53,807 bases of DNA from UBA3263 sp964554665 (GCA_964554665.1 CAZKPP010000006.1:1-53807); one strand, 5' to 3'; shown: positions 24,749 to 33,896, counted from the stretch's first letter. A program made the numbers and translations. Notes: generated by a model not told the origin, from the letters alone.

Positions 24749-24967
24749 TTAACCCATAAAATCAAGAATATCCCGGATTGTTACGAATTTAAGGATTTTC
24801 TCACCGGTTAGCTTTTTGCCGAATTCATCGTCCATCATAACGATTAGAGAAAGCTTTGACATTGAATCATATTCATCAATATCAGTAAGCATGGTTTCGG
24901 GAGAAAGAGTTCCGGGTTCAAGTTCGAGAAGCTCTTCGAGCATTTCAATTTTTTTTGAATTTTCCAT
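24749..24967 (-). CDS. Divergent acyl carrier protein (first of two)
   Basis: A 72-residue carrier protein with the phosphopantetheine serine Ser35 in EYDSMSKLSLI (D-S-M signature). The helix pattern is typical, but the sequence differs clearly from housekeeping AcpP. It lies 13 nt upstream of the frameshifted ATP-grasp gene. It probably carries the acyl or aminoacyl group activated by the adenylation enzyme at 27718-29247. Confidence 0.88.
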   Translation of the reverse strand: MENSKKIEMLEELLELEPGTLSPETMLTDIDEYDSMSKLSLIVMMDDEFGKKLTGEKILKFVTIRDILDFMG

Positions 24968-24986
24968 TAACTATTGATTTTTTTAA

Positions 24987-25730
24987 TTATACACATGCTC
25001 CGCCGTCAATCAATACAGATGTTCCTGTTATTGTTTTTGTGGCATCGCTCAGGAGAAAAGCAATCGTTGCCGCCACTTCCTCGGGTTGCGATGGCCCTAA
25101 CGGGGTTTGAAATTCGGCGTCAGAGAGGTTCATTTCTTTTGCTTTTATTGCCATAGGAGTCAAAACCTCGGATGCCATCACTGAGTTCACGCAAATCCGT
25201 CGCGGTGCAAGTTCGAGAGCCATGCAACGGACAAAGGCATCGACCGCTGCTTTAGATACGCAATATTCAGTTTTTGCTTTAAATCCCCTTATGCTTGAAA
25301 TAGAGGACATTACCACAATTTTACCACCGTCGGACATTCTTCCTCTCTTGGCGAATTGCTTTACGAGTTCAACAAAAGAATAAAAATTTAGGTCCATGAC
25401 CTTTGAGAAACCATCGCGTTTAAGAGTGTTCAACGGTTTGCGGCTGCTGATTCCAGCGCAGTGAACAATTCCGGTAACCGGATTTACAGCACATATAGCT
25501 TTTACGGCATCTTCCACCGACTCATTGTTTGTAAGGTCAATAAAAAATGATGAAAACTTATTGTTATTCAATAACTGAGCTGTTTCTTTCAGTGATTCCA
25601 CCGATATATCTAGTAATATCACTTCTGCACCCAATTCGGAACACAAAATGGCAGTTGCCCTGCCGATTCCGGAGCCTGCTCCGGTTATGACTATTCTTTT
25701 GTCGTCAAGAGAGAAAGGATTTATCACCAT
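24987..25730 (-). CDS. Short-chain dehydrogenase/reductase (FabG-like)
   Basis: A 247-residue NAD(P)-dependent reductase. The cofactor motif is TGAGSGIG (16-23), HCAG lies at 90-93, and the catalytic set is Ser142/143, Tyr156 and Lys160 (YCVSK). The length and C-terminal VLIDGGACV fit the FabG branch, which reduces 3-ketoacyl-ACP to 3-hydroxyacyl-ACP. Flanked by a carrier protein and a KAS III-like synthase, a FabG-like reduction of a carrier-bound keto acid is the natural reading. It overlaps the ATP-grasp gene by 7 nt. Confidence 0.9.
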   Translation of the reverse strand: MVINPFSLDDKRIVITGAGSGIGRATAILCSELGAEVILLDISVESLKETAQLLNNNKFSSFFIDLTNNESVEDAVKAICAVNPVTGIVHCAGISSRKPLNTLKRDGFSKVMDLNFYSFVELVKQFAKRGRMSDGGKIVVMSSISSIRGFKAKTEYCVSKAAVDAFVRCMALELAPRRICVNSVMASEVLTPMAIKAKEMNLSDAEFQTPLGPSQPEEVAATIAFLLSDATKTITGTSVLIDGGACV

Positions 25731-26719
25731 AATTCTTTGATCTTATGATAGACAGGGGTATTAAATGATTGCATCATGTCGTGGCCGGGAGGGAAATTCA
25801 TCTCTATAAGCTCAATGCCGGTCGGAGATATTGCCAAGTCCCAGCCTACATAACGAGCGTCGGGTCTGACCATTGCCAATTTGGTTACTATCTGGCGAAT
25901 CTTATCAATTTCGGGTACAACAAATCCTGGCATAGCAATATTTGAACCGGGATGATGAAGATATGCATTATTTAGTTTATCTCGTCCGGGACGGTCAATT
26001 ATACCGGTCTGCATATCTACATTGTAGCCAACACCACCTCCTCCCCAGTTATCGACCACTTTACCTGGAGCGCCGACCCTCAGCCATCCTCCGATGATAT
26101 GGGGATTATTCCGGGAGTCAATCATTGTGACCACTCTTAACGTATTGAGACTACTGGGGTTTAATTCTTTAAGTTTATCGCAATTTATGACAGCTCCTTC
26201 AACTACAAAATCTTCAGTCTTGAGCAATTGCATTAGCTGTTCTATTGATGAAGAATTATCATCTGTGTAATCAAACAACATAACTCCATGGCCTTGTTCG
26301 CCTTTGTTAGGCTTGGCTATTACACGCTTATTATTGGCTATGAAAGTTAATATTTCTTTTTTAGTTGTAGTTTTAGAGGCTTTAAACCAAGGACGATGAA
26401 TAAAATCGGAATATGTTTTATATTCTGCTACTTTATCGGCCGAGATGCCAGATGAGTGAATTGCAAGTTTTTTCGTCAGTCTCATGTATCTATAAAACGT
26501 CAGATAACGGTTTCTTGCAAATCTGTTTTTTAAATAGAATTCAAATCGATAATAATCAATCGGTCTCGCACCATACTTTATGAGGCACCATACCATATCT
26601 AACGCCCAGTATATCAGAGTATTACCCCCCCCCACTTTCTGATGAGCCGACTTGGTCTTAACTTTTCGGGGGTATTCTTTGAATTCCTTTAAGGCTTTTT
26701 TGAATATATTGAAAGTCAT
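25724..26719 (-). CDS. Sugar-transfer-associated ATP-grasp protein with a G9 tract
   Basis: A 331-residue ATP-grasp protein. Features: IAKPNKGEQGHGVMLF (glycine-rich ATP loop), LNTLRVVTMID, and the C-terminal YVGWDLAISPTGIELIEMNFPPG with metal ligands. Family members are found in polysaccharide loci and are predicted to join carboxylates to amines. ATG 26719 overlaps the ACP stop (ATGA); an earlier in-frame start lies within the ACP gene. Codons 29-33 contain nine consecutive G (26625-26633, C on the plus strand), a tract length prone to slippage that would truncate the protein after about 30 residues. It is paralogous to the frameshifted gene at 23666-24735. Confidence 0.88.
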   Translation of the reverse strand: MTFNIFKKALKEFKEYPRKVKTKSAHQKVGGGNTLIYWALDMVWCLIKYGARPIDYYRFEFYLKNRFARNRYLTFYRYMRLTKKLAIHSSGISADKVAEYKTYSDFIHRPWFKASKTTTKKEILTFIANNKRVIAKPNKGEQGHGVMLFDYTDDNSSSIEQLMQLLKTEDFVVEGAVINCDKLKELNPSSLNTLRVVTMIDSRNNPHIIGGWLRVGAPGKVVDNWGGGGVGYNVDMQTGIIDRPGRDKLNNAYLHHPGSNIAMPGFVVPEIDKIRQIVTKLAMVRPDARYVGWDLAISPTGIELIEMNFPPGHDMMQSFNTPVYHKIKELW

Positions 26720-26940
26720 TTCTTTAGAGACTCTATGAGATTCCAAAGATTTTCGATTGAGTTAAAGTTTTCCGGATCTAATTCGGTGATTCTAATTTGC
26801 ACATCGAAAACATCGTCAATACTCGAAATAATGGAAACAATATCCATAGAATCGAGAATGCCGTCATCAATTAATTCCTTTTCGTTTTCGAAGTCTACAT
26901 CCGGACGCACTTCCTTCAGCAATTTAAGTAATTCTTCCAT
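26716..26940 (-). CDS. Divergent acyl carrier protein (second of two)
   Basis: A 74-residue acidic carrier protein with Ser31 in GILDSMDIV, the phosphopantetheine attachment site (DSM). It overlaps the upstream GNAT gene by one base (TAATG) and the ATP-grasp gene by four, so all three are translationally coupled. D-alanyl carrier proteins (DltC) have a similar size and DSM motif, which fits the DltA-like adenylation enzyme nearby. Confidence 0.9.
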   Translation of the reverse strand: MEELLKLLKEVRPDVDFENEKELIDDGILDSMDIVSIISSIDDVFDVQIRITELDPENFNSIENLWNLIESLKK

Positions 26941-27737
26941 TATTCTTTTATGAATGATATTGTTGATTTATTGGTATAGTTAAAATTAAATTTCTTATAA
27001 AGGGAAATAGCGGACTCGTTTTGATGCTGAACCCACAGCATCAAACGCTTGCATCCGTGAAGCCAGGCGTAGTTAACGAACATATTCATCAGATGGTTCC
27101 CAACACCTTGACCTCTGAATTGTTTCTCTACTACCAAATGAGATACCCAAGCATTGCGACCGTTGAAACTTGCCTCCAGAGCACCCTGCATTACGCCGTC
27201 AGACCGATATGCGCACAATAACGACTTGTTCTCAAAAAGTTCTTCAGCCTGTGAGGGCTCAATATAATCTCCACTGAATTTGTCAAATGAAACATTGAAT
27301 AGATTAATAGCCTTGTGAGCATCTTTAGTGTTTTTTGCAAAGACCGGCATACAAACGGTGCTTTCTAATATTGGTGCAGCATATTGGTCGCGCCTAAGAT
27401 TTCTCTTGAACCCGCATGCTGTAAGGAAAGCAACCTCGGCATCTGGTTCTTTGGTGTTGCCACGGAAAAGAATTTCAGCAACAAGAGGCTCTTGACAATC
27501 TATATTAGGTATGTTTAACCGGTTATTGATTAGATAGTAAAGGCGACCGACTCCGCCGGCTTTTGAAACTATAAAATAACAATTGTCGGCATCATGACAT
27601 TCGCGCAGTTGCCCGGCTGCAATCGTGGAAATGATTTCAGCAGGCAACATATAATTATTAGATAAAGTCTCCTTTAATGAAAATCTGCTTATTAGTGCTG
27701 AATAAGCATCAATATTATCAATTTTTTGAGGCTTCAT
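26940..27737 (-). CDS. GNAT-family N-acetyltransferase (acyltransferase)
   Basis: A 265-residue protein. The C-terminal GNAT fold is clear (about 160-260): VSHLVVEKQFRGQGVGNHLMN contains the R/Q-x-x-G-x-G/A acyl-CoA binding loop, followed by LMLWVQHQNESAISLYKKFNF. The N-terminal half (YFIVSKAGGVGRLYYLINN) looks like a degenerate second GNAT unit. In this setting it may move an acyl group from carrier protein or CoA to an amino sugar. It overlaps the adenylation gene by 20 nt. Confidence 0.85.
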   Translation of the reverse strand: MKPQKIDNIDAYSALISRFSLKETLSNNYMLPAEIISTIAAGQLRECHDADNCYFIVSKAGGVGRLYYLINNRLNIPNIDCQEPLVAEILFRGNTKEPDAEVAFLTACGFKRNLRRDQYAAPILESTVCMPVFAKNTKDAHKAINLFNVSFDKFSGDYIEPSQAEELFENKSLLCAYRSDGVMQGALEASFNGRNAWVSHLVVEKQFRGQGVGNHLMNMFVNYAWLHGCKRLMLWVQHQNESAISLYKKFNFNYTNKSTISFIKE

Positions 27738-29247
27738 AAAATTTTATGAGTTCAAGGCGGTCAATTTTGTCGTTGAGGTTATAGGGCATTTTGTCGAGTC
27801 TTATGCATATACCGGGGAACATGTATTTCGGTATCAGTGTGCTCACTCCGTTTATAATATCGCGCGGCATGCCGTCAACAGTATCATAGAAAAGAACAAT
27901 CTTTTCGTCTTCTTTGCTATACACACACGCGGCATTTGTTATACCCGACAGCGAATTCACGGCAGATTCTATTTCTCCGAGTTCGATACGATGCCCCATG
28001 TGTTTAATTTGAAAATCTTTCCGCGAAACGAATATTAGATTGCCATCTTCAGCGTATTTCACTATATCACCTGTGCGATATATCACATCATTATAGTAGG
28101 GATTCAGTGGATTCTGAACAAAAACATCATTGGTCTTATCCCAGTTGCCGTAATATCCCATTGCCACTCCGCTGCCTCGAACGCAAAGTTCGCCTGCTTC
28201 ATCTGTTCCTACAGGCTGATTATTATCGTTTAGAACAATGACCTCCATATTGCGACATGCTTTGCCAATAGGTATGAATGTGTCATCGGCATATTTTTGT
28301 GTCACCTCGAAGTATGTGCAGTCAACCGTGATTTCAGTTGGGCCGTAAAGATTGAAGAATCTTGCTTCAGGCAGATAATCAATCCACTGGTTAAGTTGTT
28401 TGGCCGGCATTGCTTCCCCGGCGAACGTAACAAGTCGTACGGTTTCCAACTTACGTTCTTTTAGAATTCCGCTGTTGCCAATCAGTGTTATGGCCGATGT
28501 AGCCCACAAAAGCGACGTAATCCGGTTATTATTGATATAGTCAATAATAAGTTTTGGGAATGAGAAATATTTCTTGCCAATAACATGCAAGGAGGCTCCG
28601 GTCTTCAAACAAAGGCAAATGTCTTTTACCGAACCATCGAAATAAAACGGAGTCTGATTTCCAAGCGCATCGGTTGAATCTATCTGCAGGGTATCAGTCA
28701 ACCATTCCGCCAGGTCGATCATTCCTCGGTGGCTGATAATTACCCCCTTAGGAACTCCGGTGGACCCACTTGTAAAGATTGAATAAACCGGATCAAGATC
28801 AATCAACTTCGAGCGTTGCACACTTAGAAAATCAGTGTTTTTACAATGTATGGATGCTTCTGAGTAATCAATTATTGTTCCATTAAATCCGATTTCTTCA
28901 AGAGCGCTAACATCTTTAGGATTTACTGTTATTGCGGCCAACGGCTTAAGAATGTCGGTAATCAACTTAATTCTGGTTGAAGGCATCTTGTTATCAATCG
29001 GCACATAAAAATTACCTGATGCCAAAACACCCATAAAGCCGACCAGACCCTCTATCTTGCGGTCTACAAAAACAAGAATAGGCCGGCGGACAAAGGAACC
29101 GCATTTTTCAATGATGCAAGCTCCTATATTTTCAGCAAGACCGTGCCATTCTGAAAATGTTACTTGAGTTTTGTCGTCGGCTAACGCCAGTTTATCCGGG
29201 TATCGGGACGATGTATCTTCAAGATAAGAGTATACGTTTATTCTCAT
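27718..29247 (-). CDS. Adenylate-forming enzyme (NRPS A-domain / DltA-like)
   Basis: A 509-residue stand-alone adenylation enzyme: FTSGSTGVPKG (158-168, A3), Asp204 in FDGSVKD (A4; an Asp here favours an alpha-amino acid substrate), YGPTE (301-305, A5), YRTGD (A7), FVSRKDFQIKHMGHRIELGE (A8) and the C-terminal KIDR lysine (A10). It activates a carboxylic acid as acyl-AMP and loads it on a carrier protein, here one of the two DSM carriers. There is no built-in carrier or condensation domain. It overlaps its neighbours by 4 nt (KAS III) and 20 nt (GNAT). Confidence 0.92.
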   Translation of the reverse strand: MRINVYSYLEDTSSRYPDKLALADDKTQVTFSEWHGLAENIGACIIEKCGSFVRRPILVFVDRKIEGLVGFMGVLASGNFYVPIDNKMPSTRIKLITDILKPLAAITVNPKDVSALEEIGFNGTIIDYSEASIHCKNTDFLSVQRSKLIDLDPVYSIFTSGSTGVPKGVIISHRGMIDLAEWLTDTLQIDSTDALGNQTPFYFDGSVKDICLCLKTGASLHVIGKKYFSFPKLIIDYINNNRITSLLWATSAITLIGNSGILKERKLETVRLVTFAGEAMPAKQLNQWIDYLPEARFFNLYGPTEITVDCTYFEVTQKYADDTFIPIGKACRNMEVIVLNDNNQPVGTDEAGELCVRGSGVAMGYYGNWDKTNDVFVQNPLNPYYNDVIYRTGDIVKYAEDGNLIFVSRKDFQIKHMGHRIELGEIESAVNSLSGITNAACVYSKEDEKIVLFYDTVDGMPRDIINGVSTLIPKYMFPGICIRLDKMPYNLNDKIDRLELIKFYEASKN

Positions 29248-30347
29248 TTTTCGTAGAGTTGATTAGGGTTAGTAATCAAACCTTCCACAAAAATTGAGTC
29301 ATCAACAATTATTGGGAGGATATTTTTAGTGTCTATCTCAAAAGTTGTTATGCCAAGCGATATGCCTATGCCAAATCCGCAAGCAAAAACTTTAAGATGT
29401 TCATTATCTTTCGATTGGCCGTATTTATCGCATAGGCTTACAATGGCTGAGGCTCCCGACGTGTTTCCATAGCGATCAAGCGAAATTGGAAGCTTGTCGA
29501 ATGGAATTTTGGTCTTTTTAGCAATTTGCTTGAGTATATATAAATTCGCCTGGTGGAAAGCAAAAACGTTGTAATCTTCAGGAGAAGTTTCGGTTTTAGC
29601 GAAGAAGTCTTTAATCAAGCGAGGCACATCGAAAATTGTAAACGTAAAAACCGAGGTGCCTTGAATAAATGAATTAAGCAATGAACGCTCATTACCGTCC
29701 TTACACATAACCGGAGTCGGGTCTGCATTTAGGTTCCTATAGCCTCCGCCGGGAACAATCATATATCTATAGCCTTCTCCGTCGCTGCGGATTAAAGAAT
29801 CCATTGTCGTTTCTGCTTTCTTTTCCAACAACATCACTCCTCCGGCCTCACCGAACAACATTACGCTGCTACGGTCATTCTTACATACAGACTTTCCGGC
29901 GGTGTCACCGACAACCAGGAGCGCTTTGTTGATGTTACCGGTCAGCATGATGGAGGCGAGCGTCTGCATTCCTACGACTAATGACGAGCAGCCAAGGCTG
30001 ATGTCGTAGCACACAGCCTCTTTGCCAATCCCCAAACGATATTGAATAACAAACGCCGTGGAAGGACGCCGGTAGTCGGGACTATGAGACGCGAAAATCA
30101 GTGCGCCTATTTCTTCCGGCTTAACATGCAGGTGATTCAATAGCTCCGATGCTGCCTTGACGGCAAGGTCAGAAGTGGTTTGATGCTCAGAAGTCCGACG
30201 CGATGCGCAAACTCCGGTCATGGCTTTGAATTTCTCTACTTCTTCATCGCCGAATTGAGTTTTATAGGAATCTGATGTAACTTCGTTTGAAGGAACGGCA
30301 CACGCAATTCCCGCTACGGAAATATTATTAAAATGAAAGAATGCCAT
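29244..30347 (-). CDS. KAS III-like 3-oxoacyl-ACP synthase
   Basis: A 367-residue thiolase-fold enzyme with the KAS III triad Cys120 (ISLGCSSLVVG), His265 (FAFHQANLYIL) and Asn295 (RYGNTSGAS). It is longer than housekeeping FabH and diverges at the N-terminus, where the substrate pocket lies, so it is a specialised member. Likely role: two-carbon extension of an activated acyl unit, or acyl transfer as in CerJ-type enzymes, within the cassette. It is the most upstream gene of the AT-rich cassette. Confidence 0.9.
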   Translation of the reverse strand: MAFFHFNNISVAGIACAVPSNEVTSDSYKTQFGDEEVEKFKAMTGVCASRRTSEHQTTSDLAVKAASELLNHLHVKPEEIGALIFASHSPDYRRPSTAFVIQYRLGIGKEAVCYDISLGCSSLVVGMQTLASIMLTGNINKALLVVGDTAGKSVCKNDRSSVMLFGEAGGVMLLEKKAETTMDSLIRSDGEGYRYMIVPGGGYRNLNADPTPVMCKDGNERSLLNSFIQGTSVFTFTIFDVPRLIKDFFAKTETSPEDYNVFAFHQANLYILKQIAKKTKIPFDKLPISLDRYGNTSGASAIVSLCDKYGQSKDNEHLKVFACGFGIGISLGITTFEIDTKNILPIIVDDSIFVEGLITNPNQLYEK

Positions 30348-30368
30348 GTTGAACTGGTGGTTACGAAT

Positions 30369-31004
30369 TTATAACATTTTTTTTGCCGGGTTGCCGAACA
30401 CGGTTATTCCCGATTTTACGTTGGTAATAACAACACTGCCGATTCCAACGGTTGCTTCGTCGCCTATCTTTTTGCCGGGAGCAATTAGGGCACCGCAGCC
30501 GACATAAACGTTTTTTCCGATAGTTACGTGGCCGTTAACGCATACGTGGCCCGATAAGGTTGAAAAATTTCCAACTTTTGCATCATGGCCTATGCCAGAG
30601 GCAAGAACCGCCACGAAATCACCCAGTTCGGCTTCTGTGTTTATATTACTATTAGGGGTGATGATACATCCTTCACCTATTTTGGCGAATTTACTGACGC
30701 GCGCGGTGGGGTGAATTATGGTTGCGAATCTTGCTCCCTTGCTCTTCAGCAGATTCACGATGGTCTCTTTGGTTTTTGGAAATGCGAGGGCACAAACATA
30801 ATAGTCATCACTATTGGGAATATGGTCTTTAATCGTCCCGATAACCCTATAGCCATGCTCAATGCCTTCAAGGGCATTAAGATTATCATCCAGAAATCCA
30901 ACGATATTCCATTCTGCAATGTCTTTTGACCTATTTATATCTTCGATATATTGAGCGGTTTCTCTGCCAAAACCACTTGCGCCCACGATTATCAGTTTTT
31001 TCAT
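30369..31004 (-). CDS. PglD/NeuD-like sugar O/N-acetyltransferase
   Basis: A 211-residue protein: an N-terminal Rossmann-like part (IIVGASGFGRETAQYI) binding the sugar nucleotide, and a left-handed beta-helix of hexapeptide repeats (about 90-205). The catalytic His is in GIGHDAKVG. PglD acetylates the 4-amino group of UDP-4-amino-4,6-dideoxy-GlcNAc. A NeuD-like role is the alternative, but no sialic-acid genes are present. It is 6 nt upstream-coupled to the PglC-like gene. Confidence 0.88.
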   Translation of the reverse strand: MKKLIIVGASGFGRETAQYIEDINRSKDIAEWNIVGFLDDNLNALEGIEHGYRVIGTIKDHIPNSDDYYVCALAFPKTKETIVNLLKSKGARFATIIHPTARVSKFAKIGEGCIITPNSNINTEAELGDFVAVLASGIGHDAKVGNFSTLSGHVCVNGHVTIGKNVYVGCGALIAPGKKIGDEATVGIGSVVITNVKSGITVFGNPAKKML

Positions 31005-31010
31005 GCTGTT

Positions 31011-31625
31011 TCAATTATGTCCGTTAAAAGCCTCCATTGTCGCTGCTGTTTCGGAATTTATATCCGCACGCTTGAGTACTTTCATAACCGTTGTCCAAAT
31101 TATTTTACAGTCCGTAGCAAATGAAATGTTGTCAACATACCAAATGTCGAGCTCAAATTTTTTGCCCCAGCTAATGGCATTACGGCCATGAATTTGGGCC
31201 CAACCCGTAATGCCAGGCCGGACCTCATGGCGACGGGCCTGTTCTGGGGAATATAGGGGTAAATACTTAACCAACAGTGGCCGCGGGCCGATTAGCGACA
31301 TGTCGCCCTTCAGCACATTCCATAGTTGTGGCAGTTCATCAATAGATGTTGACCTCACAAGCTTTCCTACCTTGGTCAAGCGTTGTGCATCGGGCAGCAG
31401 TTTGCCGTCGGCATCGCGCTCGTCGGTCATGGTTTTGAACTTTAGCACCTTGAAGATTTTGCCGTCTTTGCCGGGGCGCTCCTGGGTGAAGAATGCGCCG
31501 GCGCCTTTGTTGGCAAAGTGGAGCCAGGCCGTAACTGCTGCGAGCGGAACGGAGAGCACCAGCAGTGCGCCGCCCGACGCAGCCACGTCGATTGCCCGCT
31601 TAAAAAAGTTCCTATACGGTTTCAT
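31011..31625 (-). CDS. PglC-like initiating sugar transferase
   Basis: A 204-residue membrane-associated phosphoglycosyl transferase. One hydrophobic N-terminal segment (about 10-35) is followed by the catalytic domain: QERPGKDGKIFKVLKFKTM, the Asp-Glu dyad in SIDELPQLWNVLKGDMSLIGP, and RPGITGWAQIHGRN. It moves a sugar-1-phosphate to undecaprenyl phosphate, starting the repeat unit. The short form lacks the extra membrane helices of WbaP/WcaJ, so it is of PglC type, consistent with a diamino-sugar donor. Confidence 0.93.
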   Translation of the reverse strand: MKPYRNFFKRAIDVAASGGALLVLSVPLAAVTAWLHFANKGAGAFFTQERPGKDGKIFKVLKFKTMTDERDADGKLLPDAQRLTKVGKLVRSTSIDELPQLWNVLKGDMSLIGPRPLLVKYLPLYSPEQARRHEVRPGITGWAQIHGRNAISWGKKFELDIWYVDNISFATDCKIIWTTVMKVLKRADINSETAATMEAFNGHN

Positions 31626-31628
31626 TAG

Positions 31629-32789
31629 TCAGACTTTCTTCTTTTTTTCTAATGATTTATAGAAGTTCAGGGTTTTTCTCCAGAAGTCTTTGATTTCGAA
31701 CTCGCGTCGGGCAAAGTCGATTCCTCCTTTACCTAACTTTTGCCGCAGGGTCGGGTCGGTGAGTTTTTCCATCCCTTGCAATATTCCTTCTTTGGAAATG
31801 TCGACATAGAGTCCGGTAACATTTTCTCTGATTGCATCAACGCATCCGTGGCGGCGGCTCACCAGTGCCGGCACACCCATTGCCGAGGCTTCGATAACTG
31901 TCATTCCGAAGCCTTCTCTATACGACGGGAATATGAATGCGTCCATGATTGCATAATATTGAGGGAGTTTATTATGCGCTATCTTTCCGGGGTGGATAAT
32001 TGCCGGGTTATTCTGAATTTTTGATTTATATTCGTCGGGCAGTATGTCGCGGGCGTCATATGCCCCGATAATCAGCAGTTTTGCATTCGAATCCGGATAT
32101 TTGGCACTGAATGCTTCAAATGCGTCGACCATTTCGCGGATTCCCTTTTCTTTGCAAATTCGGCCGACGAAGCCGAAAACCAGGTCGTTGTTGCCAATTC
32201 CCAGTTCGGCTCTTAATTCAGATTTCCGGGTTTCGGTAACCGGCTCGGGATTAAAAAGTTCGGTAGTGTCCAATCCGCAGCAAGTTCCGGAGCCAATTAC
32301 CATTTGACGTTTGACGCTGTTGAGCCGGTCTTTTGCCGCCAGTTTGCCAAGCGACGGCGAAACATTGACAACATCAGTTGCCAACCAGCCGGTAAGCCGT
32401 TCAACATTTTTGAAAATAAATCTTCTGAGCCCCTTGGCGGTTGTGTATATAAACCCATGGCGATAATAAACCCTGGTTTTTACGTTGGCCAGGCGCGCTG
32501 CAATCATGGCAACCATTGCCCCTTTGGGGGTATGGCCGAAAACCGCATCATATTTTTCCTTACGGATCAGCTTGACTAATTGGTTGATTGCTTTAATATC
32601 CGCTTTGATATCTACGCGGCGTGCAATCTCCATCGGGTGATATGTCAGATGATTTCTTGACAAAAAATCCGGATTGTCGTCCGGGCAGCAAGCCAAGTGT
32701 ATCTCATACCCGTTGTTGGATAGAAATTTAAACTGCATGTCAAAAAATTGTGCAGTACCCATCAAGGTGAAAACTTGTAGAACTTTCAT
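31629..32789 (-). CDS. Glycosyltransferase, GT4 family (PglA-like)
   Basis: A 386-residue GT-B retaining transferase. The donor-binding E-x7-E motif is in REGFGMTVIEA; GFVGRICKEKGI and an N-terminal Rossmann fold with GTAQFFDMQF are typical. It is probably the second step after PglC, as PglA is in the Campylobacter system. A basic tail (LEKKKKV) suggests peripheral membrane contact. It lies 3 nt from the pglC-like gene. Confidence 0.9.
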   Translation of the reverse strand: MKVLQVFTLMGTAQFFDMQFKFLSNNGYEIHLACCPDDNPDFLSRNHLTYHPMEIARRVDIKADIKAINQLVKLIRKEKYDAVFGHTPKGAMVAMIAARLANVKTRVYYRHGFIYTTAKGLRRFIFKNVERLTGWLATDVVNVSPSLGKLAAKDRLNSVKRQMVIGSGTCCGLDTTELFNPEPVTETRKSELRAELGIGNNDLVFGFVGRICKEKGIREMVDAFEAFSAKYPDSNAKLLIIGAYDARDILPDEYKSKIQNNPAIIHPGKIAHNKLPQYYAIMDAFIFPSYREGFGMTVIEASAMGVPALVSRRHGCVDAIRENVTGLYVDISKEGILQGMEKLTDPTLRQKLGKGGIDFARREFEIKDFWRKTLNFYKSLEKKKKV

Positions 32790-32807
32790 CTCTTAAATAG
32801 TAATGAC

Positions 32808-33764
32808 TTACTTGTGAACCAGCGGATATAGAGGTTTCAATATCAGTTTGGCCAGCGGTAGCGGAAGCGTTTTTTCAACCATAATCATCATGGCTTTGGC
32901 CGATTTGCGGTTTGAGAACAGACGTTGCCAGTTAAGCTCGGTCTTGAGGAACCGGTTGAGATATTTGCGGTCGGTGTCGCGGGTTCTCAAACATGCAAAA
33001 GCCAGGTCCAGTGCTCTGGAGTAGCGCATAGGTTCATATTCCGGTTCACCGTAGTTGCTCTGCAGCCAGTGGTAAATATGGTCCATCTGGGCAATGTGGG
33101 CCATCTTTACGTTGTTGGTGTAGCTCTGTCCGGAGGGGAGGCGACGATAGTGATAGAGGTTGCCCCCAATCTGGCGGATTTTGGGGTTTCCTTTCATCAA
33201 CTTATAGATTATCAGCGCATCTTCGCCCATGTTAATACCGGGCTCATAGCTCGCTCCGGAGCGTTCGAAAAGCGACCGCCTTACCAGCTTCAGCCACGAA
33301 CAATTGGCTCCGCGGCGCAGAAAGTCGTCGTTGTCAATAAAGCCCTCCTTTTCCTTGAACCAACTTTGCAAGGGTACGGAGCGGCCGTCGGCATACTCGG
33401 CAAAGTAGCCGCAAACAACTATGTCGGCACCGGAAATGGTCGCCTCCTCATAGAGCCGCTCATACATGGTGGATTCAACCCAGTCGTCGCTGTCGCAAAC
33501 GATTACGTATTCGCCCCGGGCGGCATTGAGGCCGGTCTGACGGGCTGCGGCAAGTCCTCCGTTTTTTTGATGAATAACCCTGAAATTGGGAAATCTTGCG
33601 GCGTATTCATCGCAAATTTTTCCGCTATCGTCGGTGCTTCCGTCATCGACCATAATTACTTCCATACTCCGCAGCGTCTGCGCGGCCAGGGAGTCAAGAC
33701 ACTTGCGCAGATATTGCGACGTATTATAAACCGGAACGGTTACAGTAACTGCTATCGACGACAT
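32808..33764 (-). CDS. Glycosyltransferase, GT2 family
   Basis: A 318-residue GT-A inverting transferase: VTVPVYNTSQYL, VDDGSTDDSG and CDSDDW (DxD metal site, about residues 86-91). Acceptor-side motif: NMGEDALI, corresponding to the ED catalytic base. ATG 33764 gives the canonical GT2 start; the frame stays open to 33854, but the extra 30 residues are not GT-like. The gap of 132 nt before this gene is the largest in the locus downstream of the SLBB gene; I see no clear promoter in it. Confidence 0.9.
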   Translation of the reverse strand: MSSIAVTVTVPVYNTSQYLRKCLDSLAAQTLRSMEVIMVDDGSTDDSGKICDEYAARFPNFRVIHQKNGGLAAARQTGLNAARGEYVIVCDSDDWVESTMYERLYEEATISGADIVVCGYFAEYADGRSVPLQSWFKEKEGFIDNDDFLRRGANCSWLKLVRRSLFERSGASYEPGINMGEDALIIYKLMKGNPKIRQIGGNLYHYRRLPSGQSYTNNVKMAHIAQMDHIYHWLQSNYGEPEYEPMRYSRALDLAFACLRTRDTDRKYLNRFLKTELNWQRLFSNRKSAKAMMIMVEKTLPLPLAKLILKPLYPLVHK

Positions 33765-33896
33765 AGTGATTCGTTGAAACTCTTTCCGATTAGGCAGAGA
33801 TGAATATTCAGCTCTTTTTCGTTGGCTTGTCCAATAATCAGATTTCCCCGCCACCTAATTAACCTAAAGAAAGCAAATATTAATTTCTAAATACGC

